Shown: positions 8,230 to 15,739, numbered from the stretch's first letter. The stretch is DNA of 48,916 nt from Roseburia sp. (GCA_003483745.1 DMYD01000054.1:111835-160750), one strand, 5' to 3'. Made by a program: numbers and translations. Notes: generated by a model not told the origin, from the sequence alone.

Positions 8230-9645
8230 ATGGAAAATAGATTTCAATTTTATAACACATTGACAAGAAAAGTAGAGACGGTGATCCCGCATGAGGATGG
8301 AAAAATCGGTATGTATACCTGTGGACCGACCGTTTATCATTTTGCACATATCGGTAACCTCAGAAGCTACATCATGGAGGATGTGTTGGAAAAATCGCTC
8401 CGTTATGTGGGATATGATGTGAAACGTGTCATGAATATCACGGATGTGGGACATTTATCTTCTGATGCAGATACAGGGGAAGATAAGATGTTAAAAGGTG
8501 CTAAAAGAGAGCACAAAACGGTGATGGAGATCGCAAAATATTATACGGACGCTTTCTTTAGTGACTGTAAAAAGTTAAATATCAAAACGCCGGATGTTGT
8601 AGAACCGGCAACGAACTGTATTCCAGAGTTTATTCACATGATCGAGGTGCTGCTTGAAAAGGGTTATGCTTATGTGGCAGGTGGAAATGTTTATTTTGAC
8701 ACTTCTAAATTAGACGATTATTATGTGTTTTCTTCCCAGAGCGAGAAAGAACTGTTAGTCGGCGTCCGCGACGATGTGGAAGAGGATGTGAACAAGAAAA
8801 ATAAAAATGATTTTGTACTCTGGTTTACAAAGTCAAAATTTGAGGATCAGGCACTCAAATGGGATAGCCCATGGGGTGTTGGATATCCGGGATGGCATAT
8901 TGAGTGTTCCTGTATCAGCATGAAACATTTAGGAGAATATGTGGACATTCACTGTGGTGGTGTGGACAATATTTTCCCGCATCATACGAATGAGATCGCG
9001 CAGTCCGAGAGTTATCTTGGTCATACATGGTGCAAATACTGGTTCCATGTACAGCATTTAAATGACAAATCTGGAAAGATGAGTAAATCCAAAGGAGATT
9101 TCCTTACGGTATCCCTGCTGCAGGAAAAAGGTTATGATCCGATTGTATACCGTATGTTCTGTCTGCAGTCCCATTATAGAAAACCGTTGGAGTTTTCTTA
9201 TGAAGTATTAGACAACATGGCTGCAGCTTATAAAAAACTGACCAAGCGGGTTGCAGAGTTAAAAGATGAGGGAAATGTGCAGCAGGATAAATTTGATGCA
9301 TATAAAGCAAAATTTGAGGATGCGATCAGCAATGATTTAAATACATCTATGGCGATCACGATCATTTATGATCTTCTCAAAGATGATATGAACGACAAGA
9401 CAAAACTTGCACTGATCGATGATTTCGATAAAGTATTATCTTTAAATCTGACCACGGCACAGGCAGATGCGAAAGAGGAGATCGATGCAGAATTAGAAAG
9501 CTATGTACTTGCAAAAATTGAGGAACGCAAGGAAGCAAAGAAAGCAAAAGATTTTGCAAAAGCAGATGCAATCCGTGATGAACTGTTAGAAAAAGGCATT
9601 GTACTGAAAGATACCAGAGAAGGTGTGATCTGGCACAAAGCGTGA
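8230..9645 (+). CDS. cysS: Cysteinyl-tRNA synthetase
   Basis: A 471-aa class I synthetase that charges tRNA-Cys. The HIGH-like motif is HIGN at residues 40-43, just after the zinc ligand C31 in TCGPTVY. Further zinc-site residues lie in IECSCISMK and the HHTNE stretch. The KMSKS motif is in SGKMSKSKGDF. The C-terminal DALR-type helical domain and the end IVLKDTREGVIWH are typical. AAGGAGG lies nine bases before the ATG. It is cotranscribed with cysE under a T-box, so the enzyme that consumes cysteine is controlled by the charging state of its own tRNA. Confidence 0.98.
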   Translation: MENRFQFYNTLTRKVETVIPHEDGKIGMYTCGPTVYHFAHIGNLRSYIMEDVLEKSLRYVGYDVKRVMNITDVGHLSSDADTGEDKMLKGAKREHKTVMEIAKYYTDAFFSDCKKLNIKTPDVVEPATNCIPEFIHMIEVLLEKGYAYVAGGNVYFDTSKLDDYYVFSSQSEKELLVGVRDDVEEDVNKKNKNDFVLWFTKSKFEDQALKWDSPWGVGYPGWHIECSCISMKHLGEYVDIHCGGVDNIFPHHTNEIAQSESYLGHTWCKYWFHVQHLNDKSGKMSKSKGDFLTVSLLQEKGYDPIVYRMFCLQSHYRKPLEFSYEVLDNMAAAYKKLTKRVAELKDEGNVQQDKFDAYKAKFEDAISNDLNTSMAITIIYDLLKDDMNDKTKLALIDDFDKVLSLNLTTAQADAKEEIDAELESYVLAKIEERKEAKKAKDFAKADAIRDELLEKGIVLKDTREGVIWHKA

Positions 9646-9661
9646 GAGAGAGGAAATGCCG

Positions 9662-10096
9662 ATGCAGAAAGGAATAGACTCTTATATCAAAGAAAAGTTT
9701 GGAATCAGTGAAGTGGATATCCGGACATATTCGCCGCTTACGTTAGCATATATCGGAGATGGAATATTTGATCTGGTGATCCGGTCAGTTGTCGTCGGAA
9801 AAGGAAATACGAGAGCGGGAGAACTTCATAAACGGACAAGCCAGATCGTAAAAGCACACACACAGGCGGAAATGATCGAAAAATTACTTCCACTTCTGAC
9901 TGAGGAAGAGGCGGAAGTGTACCGCCGTGGAAGAAATGCAAAGTCACCGACAATGGCGAAAAATGCCACGATGTCAGATTACCGGAAAGCAACCGGATTT
10001 GAGGCGCTGATGGGGTATCTGTATTTAAAAGATGAATTTGAACGTCTGGTAGAACTGGTAAAGAATGGTGTGGATGAGCTTGCACTTAAAATGTAA
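9662..10096 (+). CDS. mrnC: Mini-ribonuclease 3
   Basis: A dimeric RNase III-like nuclease without a dsRNA-binding domain, involved in 23S rRNA 3' maturation in Bacillus. The 144-aa protein has the N-terminal LAYIGDGIFDLVIR, with the catalytic-site aspartate, and GFEALMGYLYL with the glutamate, plus the family stretch RRGRNAKSPT. The ATG at 9662 has AGAGAGG eight bases upstream; the ATG at 9656 is only two bases from that site and is less likely. It follows cysS by 16 bases, the usual Firmicutes order cysS-mrnC-rlmB. Confidence 0.94.
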   Translation: MQKGIDSYIKEKFGISEVDIRTYSPLTLAYIGDGIFDLVIRSVVVGKGNTRAGELHKRTSQIVKAHTQAEMIEKLLPLLTEEEAEVYRRGRNAKSPTMAKNATMSDYRKATGFEALMGYLYLKDEFERLVELVKNGVDELALKM

Positions 10097-10108
10097 AAGG
10101 AGAGAGTA

Positions 10109-10849
10109 ATGGGCTACGAAGAGCTGAAAATAGAGGGGCGCAATGCCGTGTTAGAGGCATTCCGTTCCGGAAAAACAATTGACAAATTATTTGTGTTAGA
10201 CGGTTGTCAGGATGGTCCGGTGCGCACGATTGTCAGAGAAGCAAAAAAACATGACACGATCGTGCAATTTGTGGAAAAAGAGCGTCTGGACCAGCTTTCC
10301 GAGACGAAAAAGCACCAGGGTGTGATCGCGGTTGCCGCGGCATATGAGTATGCTGAGGTGGAGGATATGTTAAAGCTGGCAGAAGAAAAGGGTGAGCCTC
10401 CATTTTTATTCATTCTGGATAATATCGAGGATCCTCATAATCTGGGTGCAATCATCCGTACTGCAAATCTTGCCGGTGCACACGGTGTCATTATTCCAAA
10501 ACGCCGTGCGGTCGGTCTGACGGCGACTGTGGCAAAGACGTCTGCCGGGGCAATCAATTATACGCCGGTTGCGAAAGTAACAAATCTGACCGCAACAATG
10601 AAGGAGTTAAAGGACAAGGGAATGTGGTTTGTCTGTGCGGACATGGATGGAACCTGTATGTATGATCTGGATTTGAAAGGACCAATCGGTCTTGTGATCG
10701 GCAGTGAAGGTGAAGGTGTTGGCAGACTGGTGCGTGAGAACTGTGATTTCGTTGCATCTATTCCAATGAAAGGTGATATAGATTCTTTGAATGCATCGGT
10801 GGCGGCAGGCGTGCTTGCCTATGAAATTGTGCGGCAACGCATGCGGTAA
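10109..10849 (+). CDS. rlmB: 23S rRNA (guanosine-2'-O-)-methyltransferase, RlmB/TrmH family
   Basis: A 246-aa SpoU-family enzyme. The N-terminal substrate-binding domain begins YEELKIEGRNAVLEAF. The catalytic SPOUT domain has motif 1 NIEDPHNLGAIIRTA, motif 2 IGSEGEGV and motif 3 IPMKGDIDSLNASVA, which form the deep trefoil knot that binds S-adenosylmethionine. AAGGAGAGAG precedes the ATG, 12 bases after mrnC. Paralogs in this family modify different sites, so the exact nucleotide (G2251) is assigned by synteny. Confidence 0.93.
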   Translation: MGYEELKIEGRNAVLEAFRSGKTIDKLFVLDGCQDGPVRTIVREAKKHDTIVQFVEKERLDQLSETKKHQGVIAVAAAYEYAEVEDMLKLAEEKGEPPFLFILDNIEDPHNLGAIIRTANLAGAHGVIIPKRRAVGLTATVAKTSAGAINYTPVAKVTNLTATMKELKDKGMWFVCADMDGTCMYDLDLKGPIGLVIGSEGEGVGRLVRENCDFVASIPMKGDIDSLNASVAAGVLAYEIVRQRMR

Positions 10850-10891
10850 AAAGTACCGCATGCAATAGAAAATATTACATGCAATAGAAAA
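10839..10891 (+). repeat. Stop-codon hairpin and direct repeat between rlmB and sigH
   Basis: GCATGCGGTA (10839-10848) pairs perfectly with TACCGCATGC (10854-10863) across the rlmB stop, without a T run. Two copies of CATGCAATAGAAAA (10859-10872 and 10878-10891) follow at a 19-bp period, then CATTGCAA. This may be a sigH leader or operator; no clear promoter is seen here. Confidence 0.65.
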
Positions 10892-10939
10892 ACATTGCAA
10901 GGGTAGATATTGTATGATATCAGGAGTCTTGGGAGGAAC

Positions 10940-11566
10940 ATGTTAGAGTCATATCAGGATTTGACAGACGAGCAGTTGATTGCGACACTGAAAAACAGCA
11001 GTGATGCAGACGGAAAGATCATGGATTATATTTTAGATAAATATAAACCTCTGGTCCGCAAAAAGGCAAATGCAGTATTTCTGATCGGTGGGGAGACAGA
11101 AGATCTGATCCAGGAGGGAATGATCGGTCTGTTTAAAGCAATCAGAGATTACGATGGTACGAAAGAAACATCTTTTTTTCATTTTGCGGAATTGTGCATC
11201 ACAAGACAGTTATACAAAGCAGTTGAGGCGTCGAACCGGAAAAAGCATGCACCGCTTAATTCATACATTTCTTTCTATTCAGAAAACAATGAAAACGGAT
11301 ATCCGCTGGCGGAAACACTGACAATGGATGGAATCGGTAATCCGGAGCAGATGATGATCGATCAGGAAAATGTGACGCAGTTCTGGGAACAGCTTCGGAC
11401 ACATTTAAGTAAGATGGAACGGGAAGTATTAGATCAGTATCTTGCAGGATTTCATTATCAGCAGATTGCAGAAAAGATGGGAAAATCGCCAAAATCTATT
11501 GATAATGCACTTTCGCGCATCAAGGCCAAAATTCGGGAGACAAATCCGGAAATGGGAAAGATGTAG
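10940..11566 (+). CDS. sigH: RNA polymerase sigma factor, SigH/Spo0H type
   Basis: A 208-aa sigma-70 family factor. Region 2 covers about residues 35-105, with DLIQEGMIGLFKAIRDYD for core binding and FFHFAELCITRQLYKAV for -10 recognition and melting. Region 4 is near the C-terminus (HYQQIAEKMGKSPKSIDNALSRIK), a helix-turn-helix for the -35. The N-terminus ESYQDLTDEQLI matches the SigH family. The ATG at 10940 follows GGGAGG; the upstream TTG at 10910 lacks a binding site. In Bacillus the order is rlmB-yacP-sigH; yacP is missing here. Family role: transition-state and early sporulation transcription; whether this organism sporulates cannot be told. Confidence 0.92.
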   Translation: MLESYQDLTDEQLIATLKNSSDADGKIMDYILDKYKPLVRKKANAVFLIGGETEDLIQEGMIGLFKAIRDYDGTKETSFFHFAELCITRQLYKAVEASNRKKHAPLNSYISFYSENNENGYPLAETLTMDGIGNPEQMMIDQENVTQFWEQLRTHLSKMEREVLDQYLAGFHYQQIAEKMGKSPKSIDNALSRIKAKIRETNPEMGKM

Positions 11567-11754
11567 AAGATCCGCAGTCTTTTTTGTAGATTGTCACGAA
11601 AAATATTTGTATATGTTGCATAAAAAATAAATGAGAAAATTGTAACATTTGTGAACACTTATTGAGAAAATCATGCTATTATAATGACTGTAAAAACCCC
11701 CCAATACATTATATATAATTTTTGCTATACCCCATAGTAAAAATACCTTCTCCT

Positions 11755-11782
11755 AAAAAAGACAGCATCGGCTGTCTTTTTT
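11755..11782 (+). terminator. Intrinsic terminator upstream of the thiC leader
   Basis: The stem GACAGC (11761-11766) with GCTGTC (11771-11776) is flanked by A6 and T6 and can separate sigH from thiC transcription. Between the sigH stop and this hairpin the sequence is AT-rich, with an isolated TATAAT near 11677 and a C6 run, but no gene. Confidence 0.75.
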
Positions 11783-11827
11783 GCTATATAGAAAAATGTA
11801 CTTTAACACGAGCAAAGCGTAAAAACG

Positions 11828-11856
11828 TTGACAACCAGGAGAGATTAGGCTAGACT
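11828..11856 (+). promoter_or_regulatory. Promoter of thiC
   Basis: TTGACA (11828-11833), a 17-bp spacer and TAGACT (11851-11856) lie about 30 bp before the TPP aptamer. Confidence 0.75.
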
Positions 11857-11886
11857 GAACAAGTCGATAAAATTTAATAGAAAACA

Positions 11887-11993
11887 ACGCAGAGGGACTG
11901 CATGTCCGGGAGATTGTCCGGAGGGATTGCGGTTGAGAAGGTTAAATCCTGACTCTTTGAACCTGTCAGTTAATACTGTCGTAGGGAGCGTAT
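11887..11993 (+). promoter_or_regulatory. TPP riboswitch (THI element)
   Basis: The two conserved halves are present: GCGGTTGAGAAGG (a variant of GGCTGAGA) and CTTTGAACCTG, followed by GTCGTAGGGAGCG. CGCAGAGGGACT opens the aptamer. An extended P3 region (about 11900-11930) separates them. It precedes thiC, the usual target, and would reduce expression when thiamin pyrophosphate is abundant. Confidence 0.96.
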
Positions 11994-12002
11994 TGGGAAG
12001 AT

Positions 12003-12038
12003 GAAATCTCCTGTCGCACTTGCGGCAGGAGATTTTTT
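12003..12038 (+). terminator. Terminator of the TPP riboswitch expression platform
   Basis: A 15-bp stem (AAATCTCCTG-T-CGCA with TGCG-G-CAGGAGATTT) ends in T6, ten bases after the aptamer. An in-frame ATG at 12001 lies on the edge of this hairpin and so is not a real thiC start. Confidence 0.9.
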
Positions 12039-12078
12039 GATGCCTGCAGTCCCCCTCATGCGAAAAAGGAGAAAACGT

Positions 12079-13383
12079 ATGGAACAGTATACCACACAGA
12101 TGGATGCCGCACGCAGAGGAATCGTGACGAAAGAATTAGAGATTGTAGCAAAAAAAGAGCGGATGACGGTAGAAGAACTGATGCCGCTTGTAGCAGAGGG
12201 AAAAGTTGCAATTTGTGCCAATAAGCACCATACCTGTATTGATCCGGAGGGCGTCGGATCCATGCTGCGCACGAAGATTAATGTTAATCTTGGGGTATCG
12301 AGGGACTGCAAGGATTATGATGTGGAGATGGAAAAGGTCATGGCGGCTGTCAATATGGGTGCACACGCCATTATGGACTTGTCCTCTCACGGAAATACGA
12401 TTCCATTCCGGAGAAAACTGACTGCGGAATGTCCGGCAATGATCGGTACGGTGCCAATCTATGATTCTGTGATCCATTACCAGAGAGATCTTGCAACATT
12501 GACCGCGAAAGATTTTATTGATGTGGTACGTCTGCATGCGGAAGATGGTGTGGATTTTGTGACACTGCACTGTGGAATCACAAGAAAGACGATCGAGCAG
12601 ATCCGTAAACATAAACGCAAAATGAATATCGTCTCCCGCGGAGGTTCTCTTGTATTTGCATGGATGTGCATGACAGGGGAGGAAAATCCGTTTTACGAAT
12701 ATTATGATGAAATCCTTGAAATCTGCCGTGAACATGATGTTACCATTTCACTTGGAGATGCCTGCCGTCCGGGCTGTCTTGCGGATGCATCCGATGTGTG
12801 CCAGATTGAAGAATTAGTAAGGCTTGGTGAGTTGACAAAACGTGCCTGGGAGAAGGATGTACAGGTTATGGTAGAGGGACCGGGACATATGCCGATGGAT
12901 CAGATTGCAGCAAATATGAAGATCCAGCAGAGTATCTGCATGGGAGCACCATTTTATGTATTAGGACCGCTTGTCACTGATATCGCACCGGGATATGACC
13001 ATATTACGTCTGCAATCGGTGGAGCGATTGCAGCACAGAACGGAGCGGCATTCTTATGTTATGTCACACCGGCGGAGCATCTGGCACTTCCGAATGTAGA
13101 AGATGTAAAACAGGGAATCATTGCATCAAAGATCGCAGCGCATGCTGCAGATATCGCAAAGGGAGTCCGTGGAGCGAGAGAGATTGACGATAAGATGGCA
13201 GATGCAAGACGTGTCTTAGACTGGGATGCACAGTGGGAATGTGCAATAGATCCGGAAACTGCAAAGGCAATCTGGAACAGCAGAAAACCGGAGCATGAGG
13301 ATACCTGTTCCATGTGTGGAAAATTTTGTGCTGTGCGAAGCATGAACAAAGCATTAGCAGGAGAATACATTGACATTTTGTAA
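12079..13383 (+). CDS. thiC: Phosphomethylpyrimidine synthase
   Basis: ThiC rearranges aminoimidazole ribotide to hydroxymethylpyrimidine phosphate for thiamin synthesis, using a 4Fe-4S cluster and S-adenosylmethionine. The 434-aa protein has the family core (NVNLGVSRDC, MDLSSHGNT, VEGPGHMPMDQI) and a C-terminal CSMCGKFC, the C-x2-C-x4-C cluster motif of this radical SAM class. The start at 12079 has AAGGAG eight bases upstream and lies after the riboswitch terminator; longer in-frame forms would translate the terminator. It stands alone here, with no other thi gene in the window. Confidence 0.98.
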   Translation: MEQYTTQMDAARRGIVTKELEIVAKKERMTVEELMPLVAEGKVAICANKHHTCIDPEGVGSMLRTKINVNLGVSRDCKDYDVEMEKVMAAVNMGAHAIMDLSSHGNTIPFRRKLTAECPAMIGTVPIYDSVIHYQRDLATLTAKDFIDVVRLHAEDGVDFVTLHCGITRKTIEQIRKHKRKMNIVSRGGSLVFAWMCMTGEENPFYEYYDEILEICREHDVTISLGDACRPGCLADASDVCQIEELVRLGELTKRAWEKDVQVMVEGPGHMPMDQIAANMKIQQSICMGAPFYVLGPLVTDIAPGYDHITSAIGGAIAAQNGAAFLCYVTPAEHLALPNVEDVKQGIIASKIAAHAADIAKGVRGAREIDDKMADARRVLDWDAQWECAIDPETAKAIWNSRKPEHEDTCSMCGKFCAVRSMNKALAGEYIDIL

Positions 13384-13411
13384 AAAAGAGTAGAGGCAGC
13401 ATTCCGTCTTA

Positions 13412-13420
13412 TGTTATAAT
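13412..13420 (+). promoter_or_regulatory. Extended -10 promoter of the PIN-like gene
   Basis: TGTTATAAT (TG at 13412-13413, TATAAT at 13415-13420) is a full extended -10; no good -35 is seen. A start near 13427 excludes the in-frame ATG at 13426 and supports 13450. Confidence 0.5.
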
Positions 13421-13449
13421 AAAAAATGTTTCAATCAGCCGGTGATCAG

Positions 13450-14757
13450 ATGAAAAAAATATATTTGGTTGACAGTGAGAACGTAGGAGATATATGGGTG
13501 CCGTTACTGGTAGCATCACAGCCTGATGAGGAAGTAATCGTATTTTATACGCAGAAAAGCCCGCATATGAATTATGAGAATGTGAGGTTGCTGAAGGAGA
13601 CGGACAAAGAAGCAAAATTTATAAAATGCTTTGAGGGAAGCAATGCACTTGATTTCCAGCTTGTCACGCAGCTGGGGTATCTGTTGTGTGAGAATCAGGA
13701 AAACAGCTATGTGATTATTTCAAATGATACCGGATTTGATGCGGCAGTTCGCTATTGGAAACAGCGGAACATGCCGGTGCAGCGCTTGAGCGGAAAGGAA
13801 TTAAACCGCAGACTGCAGCAGAAGGCAAAGGCGAATGGAGAAAAAGAAATTGTCTTTGAACCGGAGAAAAAAGCCGATGGAAATGTGGCTGGAATTTTAG
13901 CAGATGAAGCAGAAACTCTGGCAGCGAAGCTAAATGAAACGACAAAACAGAATGAGACTGGGGAGCTGGATGCAGATTTGGAACTGAATGGTTTCGAAGA
14001 GCTGACCCAAGCTTCAAAACAGGATGAGACCGGAGAGCTGGATGCAGGCTTTAAACTGAAGGAAACTGGAGAACTGGCCGAAGTTTCGGAACCGGATGAG
14101 ATCGGAAACAGGATCGAAGTCCAAAAACTGGATGAAGCAGCAGAGTCAGACGAATCCCCAGAGCAGACGGAAACTGTAAAAAGAAAAGAGACAGCGCAGA
14201 TGGAAAAAACTGCAGGAGCAGAAGAACAGTCAGAATCAGGGGAAATTCAGATGGAGATACCAGATGAAATCATGAGACCTGATGAGACGGTAGATGCTGA
14301 GCAGGAACTGCCATTTACAGATCTGCAAAGGGAAAAAAACGAAAAGACACAGATTTCGGAGACTCAGGATGAGGTTATCCGCAGCCTCCTTACCTGCATC
14401 AGCAAGGATCGTCTTGCAGATTTTCACAATGCACTGGTACTGTTCTTTGGGGAAGAGATTGGAAAGGAACTTTATCAGGAGGCAAAAAACAGTTCTGCAT
14501 ATGCAATCTGTCGTGTGAATCAGACTGCAATCAGTGAGGAAGAGAAATTTGATGTATACTGTCAGACGGTATTTGCTTACAGTGATCCGAAACTGGACTG
14601 CCCGGAGGATTTTTCTTCATTTTTGTATAAGGCAAATGCAAAGCGAAAGAATCTCAATTCATTAAGAGCTGCATTGCAGGGGCATTATGGCAAGGATAAG
14701 GGAATGAAATATTACTCCCTTTTTAAGTCACACATCAAGATTATGAATCGGATGTAA
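13450..14757 (+). CDS. PIN-like (putative nuclease) domain protein with acidic linker
   Basis: A 435-aa cytosolic protein of unknown function. Residues 1-115 resemble the PIN-like/NYN nuclease fold: KKIYLVDSENVG with acidic D8, then ALDFQLVTQLGYLL and ISNDTGFDAAV with further acidic residues. Residues about 125-300 are a Glu/Asp/Thr-rich linker with repeated DETGELDAG-like units, probably disordered. Residues about 305-435 are a helical C-terminal domain (SLLTCISKDRLADFHNALVLFF; LRAALQGHYGKDKGMKYY), unrecognised but well formed. GGTGATC, complementary to the 16S tail, is two bases before the ATG at 13450; eight extra codons from 13426 are less likely. RNA cleavage is family inference; the acidic pocket is not proven complete. 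Confidence 0.75.
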   Translation: MKKIYLVDSENVGDIWVPLLVASQPDEEVIVFYTQKSPHMNYENVRLLKETDKEAKFIKCFEGSNALDFQLVTQLGYLLCENQENSYVIISNDTGFDAAVRYWKQRNMPVQRLSGKELNRRLQQKAKANGEKEIVFEPEKKADGNVAGILADEAETLAAKLNETTKQNETGELDADLELNGFEELTQASKQDETGELDAGFKLKETGELAEVSEPDEIGNRIEVQKLDEAAESDESPEQTETVKRKETAQMEKTAGAEEQSESGEIQMEIPDEIMRPDETVDAEQELPFTDLQREKNEKTQISETQDEVIRSLLTCISKDRLADFHNALVLFFGEEIGKELYQEAKNSSAYAICRVNQTAISEEEKFDVYCQTVFAYSDPKLDCPEDFSSFLYKANAKRKNLNSLRAALQGHYGKDKGMKYYSLFKSHIKIMNRM

Positions 14758-14771
14758 AAAGGAGAGGCTGA

Positions 14772-14864
14772 TTGAAACAAAACGGGAAGAACATAACGGA
14801 TGTGGTGGCAAAACACCAGGTAGCCAGAAGACCCGAAAAACATCTCAGGGTGGGCAGAGTGTGA
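14772..14864 (+). CDS. Possible 30-aa basic peptide (TTG start)
   Basis: A 31-codon frame starts with TTG seven bases after AAGGAG and 14 bases after the PIN-like gene stop. It reads KQNGKNITDVVAKHQVARR and continues basic to the TGA. A strong hairpin follows at once. The spacing suits a short second cistron, but the same stretch may instead be a structured RNA. There is no recognised family. Confidence 0.3.
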   Translation: MKQNGKNITDVVAKHQVARRPEKHLRVGRV

Positions 14865-14894
14865 AAATTAGATTTTGCACTCTGTTCATCCGAA
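14848..14894 (+). repeat. Long hairpin downstream of the PIN-like gene
   Basis: GGGTGGGCAGAGTG pairs along its full length (three G-T) with CACTCTGTTCATCC, and the inner TGAAAA/ATTTTG extends it to about 20 bp. There is no T run, so this is not a standard terminator; it may be part of a small RNA covering 14775-14895. Confidence 0.6.
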
Positions 14895-14950
14895 ATGTCT
14901 GATAAGTGCAAATATTTTGAAAAATTACAAAAATTTCTTGGATTTTATGC

Positions 14951-14979
14951 TTGACAATTGGAAAATCCTATTGTATAGT
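14951..14979 (+). promoter_or_regulatory. Promoter of tRNA-Thr
   Basis: TTGACA (14951-14956), a 17-bp spacer and TATAGT (14974-14979) lie about 25 bp before the tRNA. Confidence 0.85.
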
Positions 14980-15004
14980 AATACAGGTGTTGAGAAAACA
15001 CGAT

Positions 15005-15077
15005 GCTGCTGTGGCTCAGTCGGTAGAGCGTCGCATTGGTAGTGCGGAGGTCACGGGTCCGATTCCCGTCAGCAGCT
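15005..15077 (+). tRNA. tRNA-Thr (anticodon GGT)
   Basis: Acceptor GCTGCTG (15005-15011) pairs with CAGCAGC (15070-15076), discriminator T, no CCA encoded. The anticodon stem TCGCA/TGCGG surrounds TTGGTAG with GGT, reading ACC/ACT. The T stem ACGGG/CCCGT holds TCCGATT, in which position 55 is C instead of the near-universal T. A T-rich tail follows. It has its own promoter. Confidence 0.9.
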
Positions 15078-15133
15078 CTTTTTTTATGTCAGAAAGAATA
15101 TGAATCATAGATTTTATGCATTGCAGGCAGATA

Positions 15134-15182
15134 GTGTGAAAAATAAGATTTTTCACACGCAAGATTTGTGCTTGCGCACAAA
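15134..15182 (+). repeat. Two adjacent hairpins after tRNA-Thr
   Basis: GTGTGAAAAAT (15134-15144) pairs perfectly with ATTTTTCACAC (15148-15158), then TTTGTGC (15165-15171) with GCACAAA (15176-15182). A GC-rich GCACAAAAGCAGCGCAAGAA stretch follows. No gene is seen between the tRNA and 15224; this looks like a repeat-element remnant. Confidence 0.6.
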
Positions 15183-15224
15183 CTTGAGATGCACAAAAGC
15201 AGCGCAAGAATGGAGATTTTTATG

Positions 15225-15272
15225 AAAAAACAGGAGCAGAAGGACGGAGATGTCGTACTGTTCCTGTTTTTT
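15225..15272. terminator. Bidirectional terminator before the 47-aa gene
   Basis: AAAAAACAGGAGCAG (15225-15239) pairs with CTGTTCCTGTTTTTT (15258-15272). It serves rightward transcripts from tRNA-Thr and, through the A run, the leftward 47-aa gene whose stop it overlaps. Confidence 0.8.
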
Positions 15273-15414
15273 AGTTTTTCTCCGGTTGTTTTTCTTTGTG
15301 ACCGGCAATAAAATGATCAATGAGAAGATTGATCGTATGCTGCTGGGTCTCGATGATTTTTCGGAATGTCTCATTTTCTTTTGTAAGACGTGTGATTTCA
15401 GCTTCGCTATTCAT
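15271..15414 (-). CDS. Small coiled-coil protein, 47 aa, unknown function
   Basis: The protein starts MNSEAEITRLTKENETF and is helical with heptad-like spacing (ITRLTKENETFRKIIETQQ), then NLLIDHFIAGH and a charged tail. The ATG at 15414 has AAGGA eight bases upstream; the ATG at 15420 is too close to that site. It has its own promoter (15464-15492) and a terminator at its stop, which strongly supports a real gene despite the size. The family is not recognised; dimerisation through the helix is inference. Confidence 0.7.
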   Translation of the reverse strand: MNSEAEITRLTKENETFRKIIETQQHTINLLIDHFIAGHKEKQPEKN

Positions 15415-15463
15415 ATTCATCTTCCTTTTTACGCGGTTCAGATCGATATATCGTATACATTTT

Positions 15464-15492
15464 ATGTTAAAAAACATTGTTTGAAATGTCAA
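15464..15492 (-). promoter_or_regulatory. Promoter of the 47-aa gene
   Basis: On the minus strand TTGACA (15492-15487), a 17-bp spacer and TAACAT (15469-15464) lie about 45 bp before the start codon. Confidence 0.75.
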
Positions 15493-15678
15493 GACAATAA
15501 AGACATCTGTGGAAAACATTGTTACTTTATTAACATAAAGTGCCAAAATAACTGGTTCATTCGACAGAACATGTGGAAAAAAGCCAGAAAAACAGATGGA
15601 TTTTATTTGGATGAAACGTGGCGTAACATTAGAAAATTATGAATTTTTTACGAACAGATGTTATTTGCATGAAGAATG

Positions 15679-15687
15679 TGATAAAAT
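15679..15687 (+). promoter_or_regulatory. Candidate extended -10 promoter of the LtaS-like gene
   Basis: TGATAAAAT (TG plus TAAAAT at 15682-15687) has no convincing -35. The leader then has TCCAAAGG (15704-15711) pairing with CCTTTGGA (15719-15726), ending at the ribosome binding site, so it might affect translation. The rest of 15493-15678 shows only AT-rich sequence. Confidence 0.45.
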
Positions 15688-15739
15688 AGCATTCGGCTAA
15701 ATATCCAAAGGAAAAATCCCTTTGGAAGTGAGGTTTGAT

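Noticed and set aside
11660..11700. TATAAT near 11677 as a promoter
   Set aside because: The only -35-like sequence (TTGAGA) is 12 bp away, too close, and a terminator follows shortly with no gene between.
12001..12078. Upstream in-frame extension of thiC
   Set aside because: It would translate the riboswitch terminator stem; AAGGAG and family length place the start at 12079.
14760..14900. SRP RNA, 6S RNA or RNase P RNA
   Set aside because: I could not find the conserved core sequences of any of these, so no known RNA family is assigned.
15222..15311. Small rightward ORF starting ATGAAAAAACAGG with an upstream GGAG
   Set aside because: Its first half is the arm of the bidirectional terminator and the end is opposite the 47-aa gene; the hydrophobic tail comes from the T-rich arm.
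15250..15642. 130-codon rightward frame opposite the 47-aa gene
   Set aside because: No ribosome binding site, atypical Cys/Phe/Lys composition, and it runs through the minus-strand promoter.
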